From Ignelater luminosus (Eukaryota > Arthropoda > Insecta > Coleoptera > Elateridae): 64,000 nt of DNA. Under the pieces are notes generated by a model. The model saw nothing but the letters and a program-made list of their open reading frames with translations, did no database searches and was not told the DNA's origin. The position numbers and the translations under genes are program-made. Location of the stretch: positions 5,618-69,617 of the forward strand of contig VTPC01000899.1 of the NCBI GenBank assembly GCA_011009095.1, in the 5' to 3' direction. The stretch's first letter is position 1; each line of letters opens with the position of its first letter. Positions 32,290 through 45,639 of the stretch are shown in pieces.

Positions 32290-35200
32290 AAAAATCGGCA
32301 AATAGAGCACAACTCAAATAACTAAGATCAATATAATAAATTAAATGTCACTAATGTTCGATACTGACTGTTAAATAGAATTTGGACAGTTCTGCCAAAG
32401 ATTTATGTTATTCGAGTTGATGTTTTGAAAAATAAACAATTTCTTCCTGTAAAGTATTCTATTTGGTAGTTCGTTAAGTATTAATAAGGTGCTTTCGTGG
32501 CGCATCAACAAAAGATTGCAATCAAGGGATTATTATCCAGTTGTATAAAAAACCTTTCGAGGAATTTTAATTTTGCGAACTATAGCAATCTGACTTTAGA
32601 CCTGTAACTTTACTCACTTTCTCAAGAAAACTACACAAGAACAAGTAGTTAATTTCATATACAAGTAAATTAAGTTATGATTGATTTAATAAACGATAAC
32701 TGAAGATTTAAAATGAAACTAAAGAATAATTTAGTTAAGAAATTTTCGATTTTATCGCTTTTGTCTTTGATATTTCTAGTTAATGCGATGGTTTTGTTTT
32801 GTTACATTTACCTAGTATTTAATGAATTAATTAGTACATTTACCCGGTTACGTAGGTAACACAGAAATATACTTATTGTCATTTGAAAAACAAAAAAGTA
32901 AAGAATAAATGAATTTCAACACTATCTACCATGTCCATACCTACGACTTCCTTTCATTCATACTGACCTTTCAATAATTTCACATTTATTTATGGGTGAT
33001 TGTGCTTGATAACGATTTATTAACAAACACATGTATCTGTCTATAAAATGCATACAAGTAACTGGTTTAACTTTTTTAATGATAGGAGACCTCTAAAGGA
33101 ACTTTCCACGCCATAATTATTGCTACTTCTATTTCACTATTAAGTACTTATTATATCGATTACAATTTTTAATTGATATTATTTAATTGCATAAAGTTTT
33201 ATTTAAAGACTCAATAATGTAGGAAAATTTACTTTAAAACGATAGATAAAATTTCGTGTAAAGCATTTTACGAACGTTTTATTTTCAAGTTTCTCTTATG
33301 AACGTGTTAGGGTTCCACAAGGTTTTTTTATGGCCCTTTGATATTAATATTTAATCTAATAAGTATCATTAGTGACTTAGCAGGATATTAATAACTACAC
33401 AAAGGTTAAAACAATTTTGTTATTAAAAGAAAATCCTATCACTCTGATAAAAAAGGATTGATTAATTACAATTTATAAGGTTAAAGGTTGTCAATTTTTT
33501 TGTCGTAAAACTTATTACAGTTGCACTAATATGCATGCAAAGTCCTAGTAGGTGTCATTTCCCAACAAGGTCGCGGTTGTTTACAACATGTTAATCTTAG
33601 ATTTTTTCTTCTAGTTTTGTTTTGTTCGAAAAACTATTCAGATTATCCACAAAATGAACCACAAAGTATGCATGTATACACTGAAATAAATAGTATGGAA
33701 ATATTTCTAGAGGAGAAAGGGCAAAAAATAGAATATTTATGTAAATGTGATATAATCATGGACTTACTGAGTCATGGTAGTGACTATTAAACACACTTGG
33801 CAAGTGATTGTTGTAAATGCAATAAACCTAAACAAATAGAACTGGTTGCAATTCTGTCTTATAACGTGAATAATGCGTAAATAATTGAATAACAATTACT
33901 ATTAAATAAGATTGTTGTAGTAATTGATATTATTATCGGTTTGGTTTTTATAAAATATATCACTTTTACTATGAAATTTTATTAATTAAATTTTTATCAT
34001 TTTGCAACGGTCTTTAAGAAACTTCCGGTATTGTGGTGGAATTAATTGAAATATTGAATATTATTTTGTTGTTTTAAAACAATAGAGATGTCACTGTTAC
34101 GCAATTATTTAAAAGTTCTGTAACTAGGCCAGCATCGTATAAGTGAGATCCAGCAAATTTCCGTAATTCTAATTAACTTTTGTTGTATTAATTGTGCGAA
34201 TCAAGAAATTCCTATTACTATTCGATGAGCAATTATTCTGTAATACGTAGTTTCGTTAAAGAGAAAATTGTGATATTTTCCAGTATATAATGTCAAGATT
34301 GATTGTTTGTTAAGAAGTTATTATAACTAATTTAGGTTAATTAGATCACTAACCTGATCACTTGAAGAAGTGAACCTAATTTTATTAAAACTTGTATTCG
34401 TCAAGTAGTTTACAATGCAACTTAACTTTTTGTATATAAAACTCACCAATTCCGTCTGGAGTAAAATACATTTACAGTAGTTTATATTAATCAGTTACGT
34501 GATCTCCAGGTTAATAGTCTTGGGAATATCCTTCTTTGGACAGCAACAGACTTGCACCATGAAAATACTGTTATAAACCTTTCATCTGCACATCAATTCG
34601 TTACAATAATTTTCAGGTTTCAGCTACCAAATAAAAAAATCACCGAAGTCAAAATTAGAACACCGCTGTCAATTCCAAAACAAGTTCTGCTTATCTCAAA
34701 AATTTCGAAATGAAGCATTTTGTCTTATTAAACTTAAAATTTAGGAAACTAAAAAGAATGAAGTTTACAAATTTCAAAACATCATAACATTACCCTGATC
34801 AGAAAATAATTTCTAATAAAACTCCTCTGAGTCGCAAGGATCCAAGACGAATATCGATCAAACAATATATAAGCAAAACAAATATTTACAAAAAGGGATA
34901 CAACTGAGCAAAATTTATAATACGATGCAAAATCTCAAGTGGTATTCAAGACAAGACAATCAAAAAGAAAAAATAAAAAAAGGATTTCAAAAAACAAAAC
35001 CAAACATATTTAATTGACTTATGCTAAAATCAACTCGAAAGAAATTTAAATTGCTGTGTAACATTGCTAAGAGAGTCAACCTTAAACCAGACCAGACCTA
35101 TTGATATAGCTATTTGCCATCATAATACTAAATCAAAATGTCAAATCAGAGAAAGTTTTCAAAATTGAAACTTAAATTCGTAGAGTAAAAATCGGAAAAG

Positions 35201-36627
35201 TTCAGTTCAATTGTGGTTGAGATTTTGGGCCGCGGTTTCTCTGAACCTGATGGTTTCAACTACTACGGTCAATTCGTGTCCTACTAGAATACATTAGCTA
35301 AATCTAAAGGTATTCCAGACTCCGGTAGAAATTTTCAAGGTGCAACTCTTGGTAGTGACATGGGACGTACTGCTGTACATTTTTCCTAAAGGATACCTTC
35401 TTTTACAAATTTTGTCTGAGTGAAAACTCTCAGGACTTGCCCACTTAGGTTCCCGAAAAAACAATAAAAAAAGCTTCAATTGACTAGGGCTAGAGTCAAA
35501 TATGTAGTCTCGGAAAATGGCAATCAATGTAGATTCGTACAACAAATTTCAATACTTACATAATCCAAACCCGTAATCGACAGCAAGACACCTTAAAATC
35601 ACAAAACAAGATGCATACATTTAAGAAATATTTTGGGCATATGGGTATAATTAGGAACTGTTTGGAATAACTATACGCTGTCTGGTATTGGAAAGTCAAT
35701 TTGCAACTGGGCCCTAATAACTAAAATTGACCATCAATATCAAATCCAAAACATTGGTTGCAAATAGAAAAGTTTAGAACAGTATCCAACAACACCTCAA
35801 TAAAAGTTAGTGTCACTAGAAATCATTCAGAGTAGCAATTGCGAGCCTGGCCATATTTTTACAGCAGTGCCCAAACTAACAATAATACAAGTCAGAAATT
35901 ATCACATCACACCTCACAAGTAACCAATATCAACAAGTCAAATTAGAAAGAACGACAAAGATAAAAAATGCATTTCACAGTAAGTAGACCGTATCCAGTG
36001 ATGCAACACACACACAAGTTTGTCATACATACCAACTAAAAACTCACTGATACAGTTGTAATATAAGTATAACTCAAATGATGAACCGCATGCAATGATA
36101 CCACATACCAGTTGCAATTTCCATTTACTTATTATAACAAAACACAGGACTTGGATCTCAAGACATTTGCAGTTCAGGCAACAGCGTTCAGAGTTGAGAA
36201 TATCGGCAAGTCAGAACACAAAACCTAAAGCTTCTGGAATACGGAATCAAAAAATGGTACTAAAACCAATATAAAACCAAACGGACGACTCCATTCCATG
36301 AATCGGGCCATGGAACTGAATCTATAATTGCGATTAGGATCATGTAGACGCGCAATAAACGAACCAAACTTCATAGCAAAAGGCAGAATCCCAATAACAA
36401 GTCAAAAATAAAAAGAAGACTCGGTACGGATAAGAGAAAGCTAACTTCTAACTTAACCCACTAAACTGTAGAATAACTGAATGAAATTTCAACAATATCG
36501 TTCATTGAATCGTGTCAAAGGTAATACTCCATACAAAAACGGATCTTTGAGGAAAGATCAATAAAAGATCACCAAACATGCACTTTACTAAGTAACAATA
36601 AATCTGTTGATCATAATAGAATTTAAA
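32290..36627. other. AT-rich stretch between two facing primer-site motifs
   Basis: No gene recognised. From about 34600 to 36620 the plus strand is markedly A-rich and C-rich relative to T and G, a strand asymmetry seen in retroelement internal regions. The minus frame 35294-35545 (83 codons) has no domain I recognise. The piece may be the decayed interior of one or two LTR elements. Confidence 0.35.
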
Positions 36628-36660
36628 GTCTCACGTTGGGCGCCAATATTGTTACCATAA
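36628..36660 (-). mobile_element. LTR retroelement fossil: primer-binding site and LTR edge
   Basis: Read on the minus strand, the segment has an LTR ending GGTAACA, a 4-base spacer (ATAT) and TGGCGCCCAACGTGAGAC. The latter matches the tRNA-Lys primer-binding site at 16 of 18 positions. The LTR would extend to higher coordinates (perhaps to about 37.2 kb) and the internal part to lower coordinates. No second LTR and no readable gag or pol could be identified, so this is a heavily decayed, old copy. The superfamily (Gypsy or other) cannot be told. Confidence 0.5.
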
Positions 36661-37199
36661 TTTTTAATTTCAAATTGCAAGCAAAAAAGTAGCCGAATCT
36701 GACATTTAACATTCATTTTGGTTAATTTCAGGAAGAAAGTTTGTTTATTTTAAAAAAATTCTCAACAGTATAATACTACTTGATCGTTGTAGATTTGCTT
36801 AAAATATCTTGAACGTCAGACTGTATAACTAATTTTTATAAAACAAAATCTTCAAAGTCTATAAGCAAAATAATGTTATTTCTCAATAAACGATCCTAAT
36901 TAGATTAACACCACGTAATCCAATAATCTTTAGATAAATGAGCCTGATATGTAGTAGTAGAGAAGCTTACAATAATCAAGATGGTTAATCATGGTTTCAT
37001 GCATAAACAAAATCTTTGCAAGTCATCCCCTTCTGATCGTAAAAATTCTGGTAATGTTGAATATTAAATACACATCGCGCTTTTCTAAAAGTTTTTTTAT
37101 TTTTCCTTGTAGTATTTGAAGTTTCAAGATCTATCTCAAGGTAGTCCTCAGTGCTTGTAAAATAATAAAGATCTACTTTTTCTAAAATATAAGTTTGCA

Positions 37200-40130
37200 A
37201 AGTCGAACGGGAGCTCGAAGCTACTTTCTTGACCTTTCAACTGTACACGTGATAAATAATAGACATTGCTTAGTCGATATGAATAAATTTAATTTTGTCT
37301 AAAGCACTATGTAAGAATGTTACTCAATGTTTCTATATTAGAGAAAAGTGGGTTTTTAACCCCACTTTCATGTCTGGAATGAATTATTTAATTAAGTCCC
37401 GGTTAGTCATATGATGGATATTTCGTATTACGAGGTGCAAACAGTCTAAATTGCCAAGTCACGCTATAAAACTAAACAAAAACAAATCAAAAACGATATA
37501 CGTTAGGTTTTGTCTCGAACAATTCTTTGCAATCGATAATAATATTAATCTTACAATTTGACATATTTATCTAAACTTGAAATGATGAGAATAAAGCGAA
37601 CAAGGTTGTAACCTTCCAAAATTTCAATAATTGCCCTTTTCTTATTAATTAAATATTGAGAATGACGTAAAAGTTATGTGAATCATCAGTGCTGTGTGCT
37701 GGATTATTTTGCCTGAGGGTATGTTTTAAATGTGGACTAATTAATGTTAGGTAATCTAATAACGTTCGAATTTTTGGACGTAATTGTGATCCTTGAGAAT
37801 TAGAAATTTATGTAGGAATGTATTCATAATTTTTGTTCAAAACAATTTTTTTGAATCCATTGTACAATAACGCAATATGGCGAGTTTGAGTAGAAATAAT
37901 GTCAATGGAAAATTTTGGGTTTTCGTTTAGTTGAATAAAACTAAAATGTCAACATCTTACGCGTTATACCTATAGTAATAATTAGCCATGAAGGTGTTTT
38001 ATTTAGAATAGATATCTTTTAATAAACAACAAACTAAATTAGGAAGGTAATAAAGGCTATAAAGTAGATTTATTGCAATTGCGGTCTATAGCAGTATATT
38101 TATAGATTGTTTGTTTACACAAAGGGTCGTTATTTATATATATGTATAAAACGTTGCATACAAATTAATAAGTCTAATATTCTAGGATGATAATTCCTTA
38201 CAGTTTACAAGAACTTGATTATGCATCGTTATTAATTTGGTTATCAAAGGATATATTGCACAAAGCAAGATAAAATGAATTGCAATATCTTCCCCTTCCC
38301 CACGTCTTAGGTTTCTTGACGCCAGTTCTTCCAATGCAACGATATACATTCATTCATTCATAATGCAGATATTGCTAACATTCTAATTTTAAATTTAACT
38401 GTAAATCTACCCTATTGGTTTTGTTTTTCAGTTTAATTTTCTTTAGTTCATTAACTAAAATCTAATTGTAAGTTTTTATCATATCATTAGAATATAACTA
38501 TTACAAATATAATCACATTTTGATTTTTTTTATTTTTCATTTTTAAGATTATATGCCAAGAAGTAAAGTGATAAATATAGAGAGAGAAAAATTAGGTGAA
38601 GCATAGAATATAATATAGTGCGTCATACTAATTAAATCTATTAATAATAAACGAGGCAGATTTGCATTCGACTTTAATAAAACAATAATATTGTTAATTA
38701 CAAAAGTCAGTGTGGTACTGATATACATTAGAATAAAAATACATTTAATGCAATCCTTTTCTGGTGAACAAATAGTAGTAAAGATATTATTCTTACCTAT
38801 AAAAAAAGCAAATTCTTGAGATAGGTGTACATGATTATTTTAAAAATTACAGCACTTTAATAATAAAGCTGTTAAACATTTATAATCGTTGCACATTTTA
38901 CAATGATATCCAATTACTCTTTTTATAATAGCGTTTTGTTGTTGACTAAAGTCTATTATGTACGTGTGGTCTCATAAAAAGGACGTGCACATATTTTGTT
39001 TCCTTGCACTAATAGAAGGCTTCCTTTTAGTTTATTTTTATATCGTTAAGTACTTACCTTTTTAAGGAAATAGCAATAAGTTGTGTTAAACAAATTTAAA
39101 TATTTATATTATGATTGTCTTTCTAAAAATGACTACCTAACTTTAGTAATTTTTCTGATTATGTTGTTTATTTTATATCATATATTCATCTAATGGTCCT
39201 TGGCGTTAGTAATAACAATAAAAATGTATTTTCTATACTCCTACGTCATTCTGTTATTTGTCAATCGATTTTCATTTGCGTAATATACTACAATAGGTAG
39301 CATGCAATAAAATTTATAATTATTATAATACAAGATTTTTACGTAGTTTCAGACCAGAACAGACTTCCAGTACCATATATTAAATGCTTTTTTTGCAATT
39401 TCGTAACTCATGAGTCTTCAATTTAGAAGAAAATACCCTTATTTTCCAATTTTCTGTTAATGAATTTAATTTCAGTGGTTTATTGATTATAATTAAAACA
39501 GTTATGTTATACTACACAAATACCTTGAGAATCTCTGTCTGATACTATGAAACTAAATTATCTTTTATCAAGAACAAAAGAAATTATTTCTTAGAGCTTG
39601 CAAGTTGTTATTTGAAAAGTCTTTCAATTTGAAACGATTCCACTCGTTGGGTTATACAAAGCGATTCAGCAGTGATAAAGCACCTAGTAGAATCTGAGAT
39701 GCAACCCATTATACATCTCCACGGGTCACTTCTACTTTTCTTCATTTTAGATATATCATGTTTTCTCTCTTGTATTTTGACTTAAAATGGTTTTGAGATA
39801 AGCAACTTTTAATCAACATTAAGAAGAAAGCCCACATTGATCAAAACTATGCAATGTCAAAATACAAACCATATTTAAATCTAATAAAGTGCTAGAGTTA
39901 TCCCAGCTTCGTTTCTATGCTCCGGCTTGGGTAGGGCTCCAAGCCTTTAAAGCGCTCATATTCTTTTAACTGTTCAAGTAGAAAGGAATGTGGAAAAAAC
40001 TCTCATCTCTGTATAACCCGCTGTTGTCCCAGAGTCGTCTATACTATAGTACACAATTTTAATAGTCGACAATGTATGACGTCATGTCAAGAAAAAGAGA
40101 GAGAGAGAGAGAAAGAGCTGTGTAATAGCT
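37200..40130. other. AT-rich stretch, nothing recognised
   Basis: No gene found. A short perfect hairpin lies at about 37346-37369 (AAGTGGGTTTTTAACCCCACTT). A (GA)n tract occupies 40097-40112. Confidence 0.5.
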
Positions 40131-40133
40131 TTG

Positions 40134-40140
40134 CACAATG
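40134..40140 (+). other. possible Transib terminal heptamer
   Basis: CACAATG resembles the RSS-like heptamer that starts Transib termini. It lies about 440 bp beyond the transposase C-terminus with inward orientation. No matching CATTGTG was found on the other side, so this is tentative. Confidence 0.2.
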
Positions 40141-40309
40141 TTCGTTTAATTCGGTTACCGATTTAATCTTGGTTTTTAGTGTTGTAGTACTTAGTGGTGT
40201 TTGTTAAATACTGCTTTAACAGTTAAATGTTGACATTAGTGAGATTACTATTATTAATAATGGTTTTGCTAACATTTGTGTCAATAATGAATTCTACTAG
40301 TAGCAGCGA

Positions 40310-40512
40310 TGAACAGTCGGGCCTCTACGCGGCTCGGGTTGAAACTCTGATTCAGGGCGTTCGGTTTTCTCGGGCCTGTAGAGCTATTGGAGCTTGTCAG
40401 ATCTTTCGACCTTCTCGGGTCATACGGGTCTGTTGGGGCTTTTGGATTTCTCGGCCCTTCGGGCTTCTCGAGTCTGTCGATCCGTTCGGACCTCTGAACT
40501 TTCTTCACTCGA
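40310..40512 (-). repeat. GC-rich CCCGA-type repeat, copy 2
   Basis: Read on the minus strand, the segment is a run of degenerate units (GACTCGAGAAGCCCGAAG, GACCCGAGAAGG) followed by the tail CTGAATCAGAGTTTCAACCC and CGCGTAGAGGCCCGA. It is the counterpart of 7883-8060. It lies directly beyond the C-terminal end of the Transib transposase, perhaps in that element's untranslated part. The open frames across it (plus 40227-40559, minus 40281-40508) are repeat translations. Confidence 0.6.
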
Positions 40513-40580
40513 CGGGTTGTCTGATGTATCCTCTCCTGTTGTCTGTGTCTGAGGAATAATTTCAGGCACGCAAAGTAAAT

Positions 40581-41894
40581 CTAAGACTTATTCAATTTCC
40601 GTTTTGGCAGAGGTCTTAAAGACAATATAACCATATCTGAAGACACCAAAAGAGCATGTAGTAGGACTTCTATATTTTGTTTTCTCCCAGTTTTGCGAAA
40701 ATTACGGCATTCTTTATGTCTTGCTTCTAAGGCTTCTTTGCTCAGTTGGCCTATTGGAAGCAAAAGGGAATCCATCACGTCAGCACCATGTATCATTATT
40801 TTATGGACGCTAGCTGGCATTTTATACCAGCCATATATATCTATAAAGCATTTAGCAGTATCCATGGCATATTCTCAAAATTTTTCTGTATTTAACTGGT
40901 AACCGCAAAATATGGCTTGTAAAATATTTGAAAATCGCCTAATTAGAGTCTCATCAACTTTTGTTATTTCAGCGGCTTTTTTGGGGTCTTTAAAAAATTG
41001 TCTGGCAATGTTTCCATCAGTAGTATTTCCACTACCTTGCTTAACCGTGTCTATCAACAGTCCAGTTTCTTGCCGAGATTTGCATATTACTTTTTGTTTC
41101 TTTTCTTGGTATCCCGATTTATTTTCAGCTCCTCTAACTTGCCACATTTTGATAAATTTTCTGCAAGAGCGTTGGCTACTTTTTCATCTAACATGGTTTT
41201 CAATAGAATATGTTGGACTGTTATAGTTTCACCTTGAAGGATAATGCATGTGGGTAAGAGTGTCGCTATTTGTTGTTCGATATATTCACTTTCTTGTTTT
41301 ATCATACCTATCTTGGGTTTCTTTAACAAACTCAAATTTGAGTAGATGACGAGCGTGGATTCATCCATAAATTCTCCTCTAAAGTGTTGCGCTCTGCTGA
41401 CATTTTTAGTGGCACAACGGAGGTCAGGAATAAATCTGAATCTATTGAATCACAACTTTCCTGGAATTTTTGTTTATATATTGAATGATATGAACTTCCA
41501 TCAAATGGTTAAGAGTTGTTACACCTTCAGTAACAACTCGTGATAGTACATCACCTTGAACGATGGCTAGACGACGAACAGTATGATCCAGCAGACTTTG
41601 TAACTTAATCTCTCCCTTAGTTTCTGTTATCTGTATCTCGTCTGGGTAACACTCTTTTTTTGCTATTAATACCTCATCGTAAGAAGGATACAAGTTGCAG
41701 TGTTTATTTTTTGCAGCTTTTCTTAGTTTCAAATACTGAGCTCTCGTTAATTTTGTATCCACAATCAGAGCCAGAGCTTCTTCTGCTAAATGTTTTTCCA
41801 CGGCACTTTTAGATGCTTGCACTCTTTTTAATGCTCTCTGTGATCGAGGACTAGAACTTGCAGCTTTTTTGCAGGAAATAAAAAATCTTATCAA
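40581..41894 (-). mobile_element. Transib DNA transposon, frameshifted transposase (RAG1-related)
   Basis: The transposase, on the minus strand, is readable almost from end to end in four overlapping frames. The N-terminal part (41894-about 41505) has EEALALIVDTKLTRAQYLKL, NLYPSYDEVLIAKKECYP and KLQSLLDHT. The next frame carries FDGSSYHSIYKQ with the first catalytic Asp (codon 41500-41502). A third holds MLDEKVANAL with the second Asp (41186-41188). A fourth has GSGNTTDGNIARQFF, GYQLNTEKF, then YGWYKMPASVHKIMIHGADV and IGQLSKEALEARHK with the catalytic Glu (40734-40736). The last two blocks align with the FNSQRFAELL...HKTLAHVPEII and SEGNESGNK regions of vertebrate RAG1, the known relative of Transib. 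At least three frame changes make it inactive. A CACAATG heptamer at 40134-40140 might be the left terminus; the right end was not found. Confidence 0.85.
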
Positions 41895-42097
41895 AAGAAA
41901 TTTTCTACCTAACGGTTCGAATCAGAACAATATAAGAAGTGGATTGAAAAAACAAACAATCAGTATCATTCCCGCTGTAAAGTTTGTAATGTAAGACTGA
42001 AATGCAAAGCTTCTGAACCAATGTGGTCGATGAAAATCTGATGACTAAATCAATTTTGTACTCTCAAACATTTTTACGTATATCTTGTTCAATTCAG

Positions 42098-42130
42098 TGC
42101 AGTTTGGTGTTCAATCAATCAAAATTTAAG
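42098..42130 (+). CDS. weak possible 33-nt microexon or 5' exon end
   Basis: TTGTTCAATTCAG precedes 33 nt that end AAG before a consensus donor GTAAGTTC. The length is a multiple of three and one frame is open (CSLVFNQSKFK). The TTCAGTGC at its start also resembles an arthropod initiator, so it could be the end of a short untranslated first exon. Evidence is limited to splice-site quality. Confidence 0.18.
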
Positions 42131-42139
42131 GTAAGTTCT

Positions 42140-45100
42140 TATTTATAGAACTGTTAATAGTAGTTTTGATATAAATACAAGATGTTTAGATAGGCATGTT
42201 TGTTCTGTACCTTTGGTACTTAGATTGTTTTTTTTTTAATTTCAAGTTTAATAGTCACATTAGACCATTTATATAAAAAAAGGTAATTTTCAAATTCAGA
42301 GAAATTTAAGGGATATTTTGCACATTTCCGAAGGAAATTGAACCTTGAGAGGTTGACAACACTCGCTTTATATTGTTTAAATGCGTTTTGCATTATCATC
42401 ATAAACCCTAACCTAACAAAATTCTCTACTTGTTTATGTTTGTAGATATTTTTAAATGCCTAAAACCAAACCTAAAGCAAAACTACACTCAACAATTTGT
42501 ACAAAAATCGTCATAAAATAAGTAAGAAAGAATAGAACAAAAATTAATTAATATTGAAGTCAATTACAGAAAGACAACAAAAATGAACAAATAGTTATGT
42601 ACCTGTTAAACATGATTAACATTTATTTATAATTATAAATGTTTCCGGTTAATAAAGTTTCCTTGTTGAACCCTATGTTATTGTTGATAATTTATATAAA
42701 GTAAAATAAACTTTGAATTACAAAACAATAGATGTTCTTGATATAAATTTCCATTGTTTATATCTTACCTGTCTGGCTTTTTTAATTATTATATTGCTGG
42801 CAATAAAATATTATAAATATTAAAAACCATAAATTGTGTTAATTTTGATTTTCTTTAAAGTAAGGCTCTATTTAAATTTCACAGTTTGTTAAGACTTTCA
42901 CTATTTGCTATCAAAGCAATTGGTTGTGGTTCTACAGAGTGTACCCAATTCAAGTCTTAACAATGAAATTTCGTAAACTGTAAAAGATACCAAATTGGTT
43001 AAATTATCGTAAAGTTGAGGAATTTGGGGCTTAGTAATATAACAAAGAAAAATTCAAGGTTTATGTCGGTTTTCTAAATTTTCCAAAAAGATTTAGATTT
43101 TTCATTTTCGTTTTTTTTTTTGTTTATTCACTTATTTGAGAAACAGACTGCATATGAATCAAGCAAACCTTTCTTTTCTATCAAAAGATATTGAGTGACT
43201 AGGGTACATATCACCAACACTGAGCGTTAACCGCCGCGAGCACCCCTGCGAATTAGTAGTCGTAGCGTTATGTGCCAAAATACGAATTTCTTTTCCAATT
43301 TAATCAACTTTGTAACCTTTACCGGTTCCGAAATCCTAATGGTGATCTTGGATACAGTGTACCCATCAATCCTAAAATCATTATCGATCGAGTTTCAAGC
43401 TTCCACAGAAGAAAGGTATTCTTGAAGAATTTTCTATACTTTTTCATTTTTTGCAATTAGATTGAATAATTTCATTTTTAACTTACCTTTGTCGTATATT
43501 GATTAGTTTCTGATTTCATTTTACAGTAAACTTACATTAAAAATAACAAAACTATAATTAATCCCAACTGTATCTGCAGCGATTAAACCTATAAACAGGC
43601 AGTTTTATATTAATCTTTGAACATCCCAAATCAACCTTTAACTAACAAGAACTTTCCGGCGAATGATAACAGAAAATAACAACGGAATCCTACCTAACGA
43701 GATTATGAACTCGTTTGGGCCTACTTTTAGAACTCAATATTACTAATAAACATTACCAAATATTCGTGTTCAGTTTCCTGCTATTTTTAAAAAAATATTG
43801 CAAGTGAATAAATTTCTAATTTTTTGTGATTTACACGGAAGGAAGTAAACAGTGTATTTTTAACTTGAAATATTTATGAGATGATACGAAGTACAATAAA
43901 GGAAACAGACCACGAAAAATTACTAGCACACTTGTAGTTAGCACTTACATAATTCAAATTAAAAAATAAATTCTTATGTGTTACATCAGTTAAAATATAA
44001 TTTAGTGATTTCAATCTTTTTTTTTGTTGTTAAATCAAAACGAAAGTTTTTAAATCTAATAGTAGAATTTGATTAATTTTACTTGTTATACATCTGTCAT
44101 TAACTTCTAAAAACAGCTAGCTGCTCGTCATACAAAGTAAAGCTTTTCCTAACTGGTTACAGAAATAGCTTTCATGGCGGTCATGACTCTTCCTATCAAA
44201 ATAGCTTTCATTTTAGTTTTCTAGATATTCTAGTAGACTAATTTTTTTATTTTAATTACTGGTGTTTTTCCATCTTTTCTGTATTCAAGTAATTGTATCA
44301 CATTCTCATCTTCACTTTCGCTTTGGAAACTTTGCTATGATGGAATAAATTCTATAACTCAATATTTATAAATATTCCAGAAACAAGTAAGCATACATAA
44401 ACTTAAGTTAAGATTTTTGCTATTTATGACCCTTCAAAGTCACGTGATGTCATCGAAGTTTTTACTGGAAAATTGTATTTTCTATTGTCTGATTTAAAAG
44501 AACACATTTTGGTATTTACAGTACTATAAAGATTTCAAATTCTTATTTGAAGATGTTCGAGAAAAACCTGGGCCGTTTTAAGAGTTATGTTCCCTTCCAC
44601 TTCCATCAAAGAGAGTTCCATCTAGATAGGTTCCTGGGATCATAATATAGAGATCTCTACTTTGACTACTTTGTATCCATCGTAAGTTCAAGTCCAATGT
44701 TAACTGGGAACAATAAATACAATTAACGTCATAGCTGTCAAGAGTATCTGCTACATATTGCTTCCCTTACTCTTTTGTAAAACAGCACTGGCAAACTGAA
44801 ACTTATCGGATTCAGTCAAGTTGTAGCAACAAGACTTTGAGATTTTCTTTTATAAATGATCCATTTCAACGCTTGTTGGTCTGAAGATTTTTCGACATCA
44901 TCTGCAAGATTTTAGAAAATAATACTCAATTCGTGAAAAAGAATAACACTTTTTTTTATTTTCTACAATTTTATTCTTCACGATTATCATGTTTATTCAA
45001 AGAATGATAAGGTAAGTCTGTTTTGATTTTAGCATATCTTTGCTATTTCTTTGATATGTAAGTAAAACAAATATTGCTTCGGTTGTCATTTCTCAACTCG

Positions 45101-45510
45101 AATCTTTATTTTTGCCAGTTTTCTATTAGTATAGCAGATTCTTTACTCCTCTGGAAAAATAATTTTATTTATATGAATAGGACAAATTTCTCAACTATCA
45201 TTGCCACCAATATGTACACGAGAACGATATTTTTTCTGTTAAAATTGAGCTTCAATGATCCATAAGCATTTAAACTATCACAACCTTTGTTTCTATTCAA
45301 ATACTCAAACGATGTTATTATTCTTATTATCACTTTAGCAAATTTCAGATTTCTACAACATCAAAACTCACTTTTTCAAGATTCTTCAAGTTCTTCAGCA
45401 TTAAGACTATCTCAATAACGCATACTTCTTACTTTTAGATAGAACCAACTTTAACATATTATTAATAAATATCACACGCATTGTAAGGTGCTATATGCAA
45501 ATGTCGCAGT
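42140..45510. other. AT-rich stretch, nothing recognised
   Basis: No gene could be supported. The plus frame 43272-43460 has a protein-like portion (FRNPNGDLGYSVPINPKIII) and sits after a GC-richer spot at 43220-43260, but no family or splice pattern was recognised. Confidence 0.45.
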
Positions 45511-45514
45511 TCGG

Positions 45515-45590
45515 CAGGCTGTGGTCGTGTGGTTATAGAGATCAACTCGTAATCAAGGAGTTCAGAGTTCAAGTCCCACTGGATCTCTTG
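45515..45590 (+). mobile_element. tRNA-like SINE head or tRNA pseudogene
   Basis: An A-box-like GTGGTCGTGTGGTTATAG (45521-45538) and a B-box GAGTTCAAGTCCC (45565-45577) are spaced as in a tRNA. The segment CTCGTAA sits in the anticodon-loop position. The acceptor and anticodon stems do not pair, so this is not a functional tRNA. The assembly gap begins 50 bases downstream and may hide the body of the element. Confidence 0.55.
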
Positions 45591-45639
45591 TGATTATTTT
45601 TTGGTTCTGTTTTTAAATCTTCATTTTAAGTTTTCTTTT

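Noticed and set aside
40097-40112. (GA)n tract as a possible GAGA-factor site
   Set aside because: A simple repeat without any promoter feature near it.
40227-40559. 110-codon plus frame with an apparent signal peptide
   Set aside because: Most of it is the translation of the CCCGA-type repeat, which also occurs at 7883-8060.
43272-43460. 62-codon frame with a protein-like part (NPNGDLGYSVPINP)
   Set aside because: No family recognised, no donor at its end, and too short to support on composition alone.
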